Source of the DNA: Azospirillum sp.
GTDB lineage: Bacteria; Pseudomonadota; Alphaproteobacteria; Azospirillales; Azospirillaceae
Length of the DNA stretch: 64,000 nt
Direction of reading: 5' to 3'
Assembly: GCA_027486405.1 (NCBI GenBank)
Contig: JAIXPD010000029.1
Span: forward strand, 95,565-159,564
Below are positions 61,795 to 64,000 of this stretch, in pieces. The translations under genes were made by a program, and so were the position numbers. Below the pieces are notes generated by a model. That model did not search any database. It was not told the origin of the DNA and saw nothing but the letters and a program-made list of their open reading frames with translations. Each line of letters begins with the position of its first letter. Positions within the stretch are counted from its first letter, which is position 1.

Positions 61795-64000
61795 ATGGCC
61801 GTAGAGATCGATCTGAACGGATGGACACCCCCCGAGGGGTTCATTGAGGCGTTGGCGGGCGGTGACGGCGTTTCCGACGCGCACACGGCTGTTCGCGCGG
61901 ATCTGGCGGCTCGTCTGGAACAACACGGGATCGACACCGGTGCGTCTCCCAAGATGGCCGAGGAGATCATTCACCGTTATGTCGAGTTGCTTGGCAAGGG
62001 GGTGAACCCCCAACAGGCCGCCGAAGAGGTGCGCCGAGTCTGGGTGGACGACAGCGCGCTGACCAACCAGCCGGTGGACGAGGCCCAGGCGCTGCACATC
62101 GCGCTCGCCAACGGGGCGAACGTCCAGGCGTTGCTGGAAAAGGCGGTCGGCGGCCCGGTCGTGCTGGATGGCGAGGCGCTGGCCAAGGCGCTGGCCAGCG
62201 GCCGTCCCCTGATCGCCGAACTGAAGGCCGCCAACGCGGCGGCGATCGCCCGGTTGGACGCGGTCGCGGTGGACACGACGGCGGCGGAAAAGCTGGCCGC
62301 CGCGCTGGCCACCGGCGGCGGGACCGCCGCCCAGGCGCTGTCCACCGCCACGGCGGGCATGTCGCCGGAACACATGACGGCCTTCCTGTCGAATCTTCAA
62401 GCCGCCTTGGCCTCGGGAACCTCACCGGGCGAGGCGCTGTCCAACGCCCAAGCGGCGGCGGCCGCTGCCACACCGCCGTCGGTTCCGATGGACGCGGCGG
62501 CGCAATTGATGGCGGCCCTGGCGGCGGGTGGGTCCGCCGCCGACCAGGCCATCGCCAACCTGACCGCCGGGATGTCGTCCGCCGCCGCCGGTGCCTTCGC
62601 CGACAACCTCGCCACCGCGCTGGCCGCCGGGGAAAAGACCGGAACGGCGCTGGCCGCCGCCGCCAGCGCGGCAACCAGCGCCAACAACGCCGTCGCCGCC
62701 GCAGGCGTCCCACTGTCGGAGGCCGACCGGCTGGTCGCGTCGCTGGCGCAAGGGTTGTCGGCGGGCGGGACCATGAGCGACTCCGCGCTGGCCGCCATGG
62801 TGGATTCCCTGGCCGCCGGGCGCAGTTCCCAACAGGCGATGGCCGATGGGCAGGCCCAGGCCCAGGCCTCCGCGTCCCAGCAAAACAGCATCAGCGTTCC
62901 GTCCGACCCGCTGCTCACCGCGCTGGCCTCGGGCAGTGGCGCGCAAGCGGCGCTGAGCAACGCCGCCGGGGGAAGCGACGCCCAGAGCTTCAGCAACTCG
63001 CTCTCCAACGCGTTGGCGACGGGCAGCACGGTGTCCGACGCCACCCAAAACGCCCTTCTGGTCGCCGTCGCCACCGTCAGCCAAACGACGGCGACCGTGG
63101 CCAGCCCGCCGGTGTCGCCGCCACCGGCACCGCCGCCTCCCCCAGTGGCACCCCCGCCACCCCCACCGCCTCCGGCACCACCGCCTGCGCCGCCGCCTGC
63201 TCCCCCTCCTCCACCGCCGCCGCCACCACCACCGCCACCGCCGCCGCCCACCGTGGTTGCGGAACAGCCACCGCCTGCTCCCCCGCCGCCGCCTCCCGCG
63301 CCACCACCACCACCTCCTCCTCCTCCACCGCCGCCGCCCGCACCTCCGCCACCTCCACCTCCTCCACCGCCGCCGCCACCCGCACCGCCACCTCCGCCCG
63401 CACCGCCGCCTCCTCCGCCGCCGCCGCCCGCGACGGTCACGCACGCGCCGGTCGCGGTCGCCGATGCCGGATCGGCGGTGGAAGCCGGTGGGGCTGGAAA
63501 CGCGGCGGAAGGGTCCGGCGCGACCGGCAATGTGCTGGACAACGACACCGACCAGGACAGCGGTGACAGCAAAACCGTGTCTGCCCTGTCCAACGGAACG
63601 GTCGGGCAGGCCGTTGCCGGACGCTATGGCACCTTCACGGTGGGTGCGGACGGCAGCTACCGCTACGTCGTGGACAACAGCAACGCCGACGTGCAGGCCC
63701 TGCGCACCAGCGCCGACACGCTGACCGACAGCATCACCTACACGGTGCGCGACGGCGACGGTCAGACCGCGACCGGGACCCTGACCATCACCATCCAGGG
63801 GGTCAACGACGCCCCCATGGCGGTGGCCGACACCGCCACGGCGGTGGAGGCGGGTGGCGTCGGCAACGCGGTGGCGGGCACCGACCCCACCGGCAACGTC
63901 CTGACCAACGACACCGACGTGGACAGCGCCGACACCAAAACCGTGTCGGCCATCGCCGACGGTGCCGTGGGAGCCAGCACGGTCGGCCGCTATGGCACGC
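61795..64000 (+). CDS. Giant VCBS-repeat adhesin, 5' part
   Basis: At least 735 codons, open to the right edge. No signal peptide, as expected for a type I substrate. Residues 1-437 are an Ala/Gly/Ser-rich helical region in which a motif like ALAxGxSxxxALxNA recurs about eight times. Residues about 438-546 are almost only Pro with a few Ala and Val. VCBS repeats begin at 551 (APVAVAD) and 673 (APMAVAD), a period of 122 residues, with TGNVLDNDTDQDSGDSKTVSA and VGRYGTFTVGADGSYRYVVD typical of large RTX adhesins. The export signal would be at the unseen C-terminus. Divergent from the secretion operon that presumably exports it. Confidence 0.85.
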   Translation, partial: MAVEIDLNGWTPPEGFIEALAGGDGVSDAHTAVRADLAARLEQHGIDTGASPKMAEEIIHRYVELLGKGVNPQQAAEEVRRVWVDDSALTNQPVDEAQALHIALANGANVQALLEKAVGGPVVLDGEALAKALASGRPLIAELKAANAAAIARLDAVAVDTTAAEKLAAALATGGGTAAQALSTATAGMSPEHMTAFLSNLQAALASGTSPGEALSNAQAAAAAATPPSVPMDAAAQLMAALAAGGSAADQAIANLTAGMSSAAAGAFADNLATALAAGEKTGTALAAAASAATSANNAVAAAGVPLSEADRLVASLAQGLSAGGTMSDSALAAMVDSLAAGRSSQQAMADGQAQAQASASQQNSISVPSDPLLTALASGSGAQAALSNAAGGSDAQSFSNSLSNALATGSTVSDATQNALLVAVATVSQTTATVASPPVSPPPAPPPPPVAPPPPPPPPAPPPAPPPAPPPPPPPPPPPPPPPPTVVAEQPPPAPPPPPPAPPPPPPPPPPPPPAPPPPPPPPPPPPPAPPPPPAPPPPPPPPPATVTHAPVAVADAGSAVEAGGAGNAAEGSGATGNVLDNDTDQDSGDSKTVSALSNGTVGQAVAGRYGTFTVGADGSYRYVVDNSNADVQALRTSADTLTDSITYTVRDGDGQTATGTLTITIQGVNDAPMAVADTATAVEAGGVGNAVAGTDPTGNVLTNDTDVDSADTKTVSAIADGAVGASTVGRYGT

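Noticed and set aside
62397..63593. Gly-rich open frame antisense to the adhesin's polyproline region
   Set aside because: It is the reverse reading of the CCN codons. The plus-strand frame continues into VCBS repeats and is the real gene.

Overview
The window is GC-rich (roughly 68-70% G+C by eye), almost fully coding, with strong Shine-Dalgarno sites, many stop/start-overlapping genes and a large stock of chemoreceptors and ABC transporters. This, together with the gene families present (choXVW/betI, SmoEFGK-like polyol transporter, LigJ/GalA-type gallate pathway, 4HB chemoreceptors), suggests an alphaproteobacterium of the Rhodospirillales (Azospirillum-like), a motile soil or plant-associated heterotroph. 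The species assignment is inference; no rRNA or tRNA gene was seen.

Layout. 1-2556: the end of mmsA, an IS5-family insertion sequence, a lipoprotein gene broken by it, and an AT-rich non-coding stretch. 2557-10716: a gallate (4,5-cleavage) catabolic operon on the minus strand (tautomerase, transporter, dioxygenase, hydratase, aldolase, plus a dehydrogenase of unknown role) with a divergent LysR regulator that carries two DNA-binding domains. 10737-19319: a small membrane protein, an IMPACT-family protein, then a polyol utilisation region (SorC regulator, FGGY kinase, HAD phosphatase, SDR, ABC transporter) in which a deletion has fused the remains of the SDR gene to the remains of the substrate-binding-protein gene. 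19445-27064: two chemoreceptors flanking a choline uptake system (choX, betI, choW, choV) with a candidate BetI operator. 27099-31821: a TonB operon with two DUF2946 CxxC proteins, TonB and an outer-membrane receptor, probably metal (copper or iron) responsive. 31911-32104: a MITE with clean target duplications. 32297-36358: pyruvate formate-lyase, its activase and an adenosine kinase. 36768-44236: a GGDEF/EAL protein, a second MITE, an FMN-dependent 2-hydroxyacid dehydrogenase, an AraC-GyrI regulator and two proteins of unknown function.

44366-64000 is the most unusual part. Ten genes on the minus strand are packed with overlaps or short gaps: a channel protein fusing a periplasmic binding domain, a beta-rich domain and an MscS channel; a complete type I secretion set (ABC, HlyD, TolC); a solute-binding protein; a hybrid histidine kinase; a receiver protein; a protein with three CheW-like domains; a divergent chemoreceptor; and a second MscS channel with a cyclic-nucleotide-binding domain. 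Divergently transcribed from it is a very large VCBS-repeat adhesin with an Ala-rich repeat head and a polyproline stalk, cut by the window end. The arrangement suggests that secretion of the adhesin is wired to envelope sensing and a private phosphorelay or chemotaxis-like module.

Other genome-level signals are a MITE family with ISAs1-like ends (two copies) and an abundance of short in-frame tandem duplications (6, 12 or 15 bp units) inside at least seven protein-coding genes.
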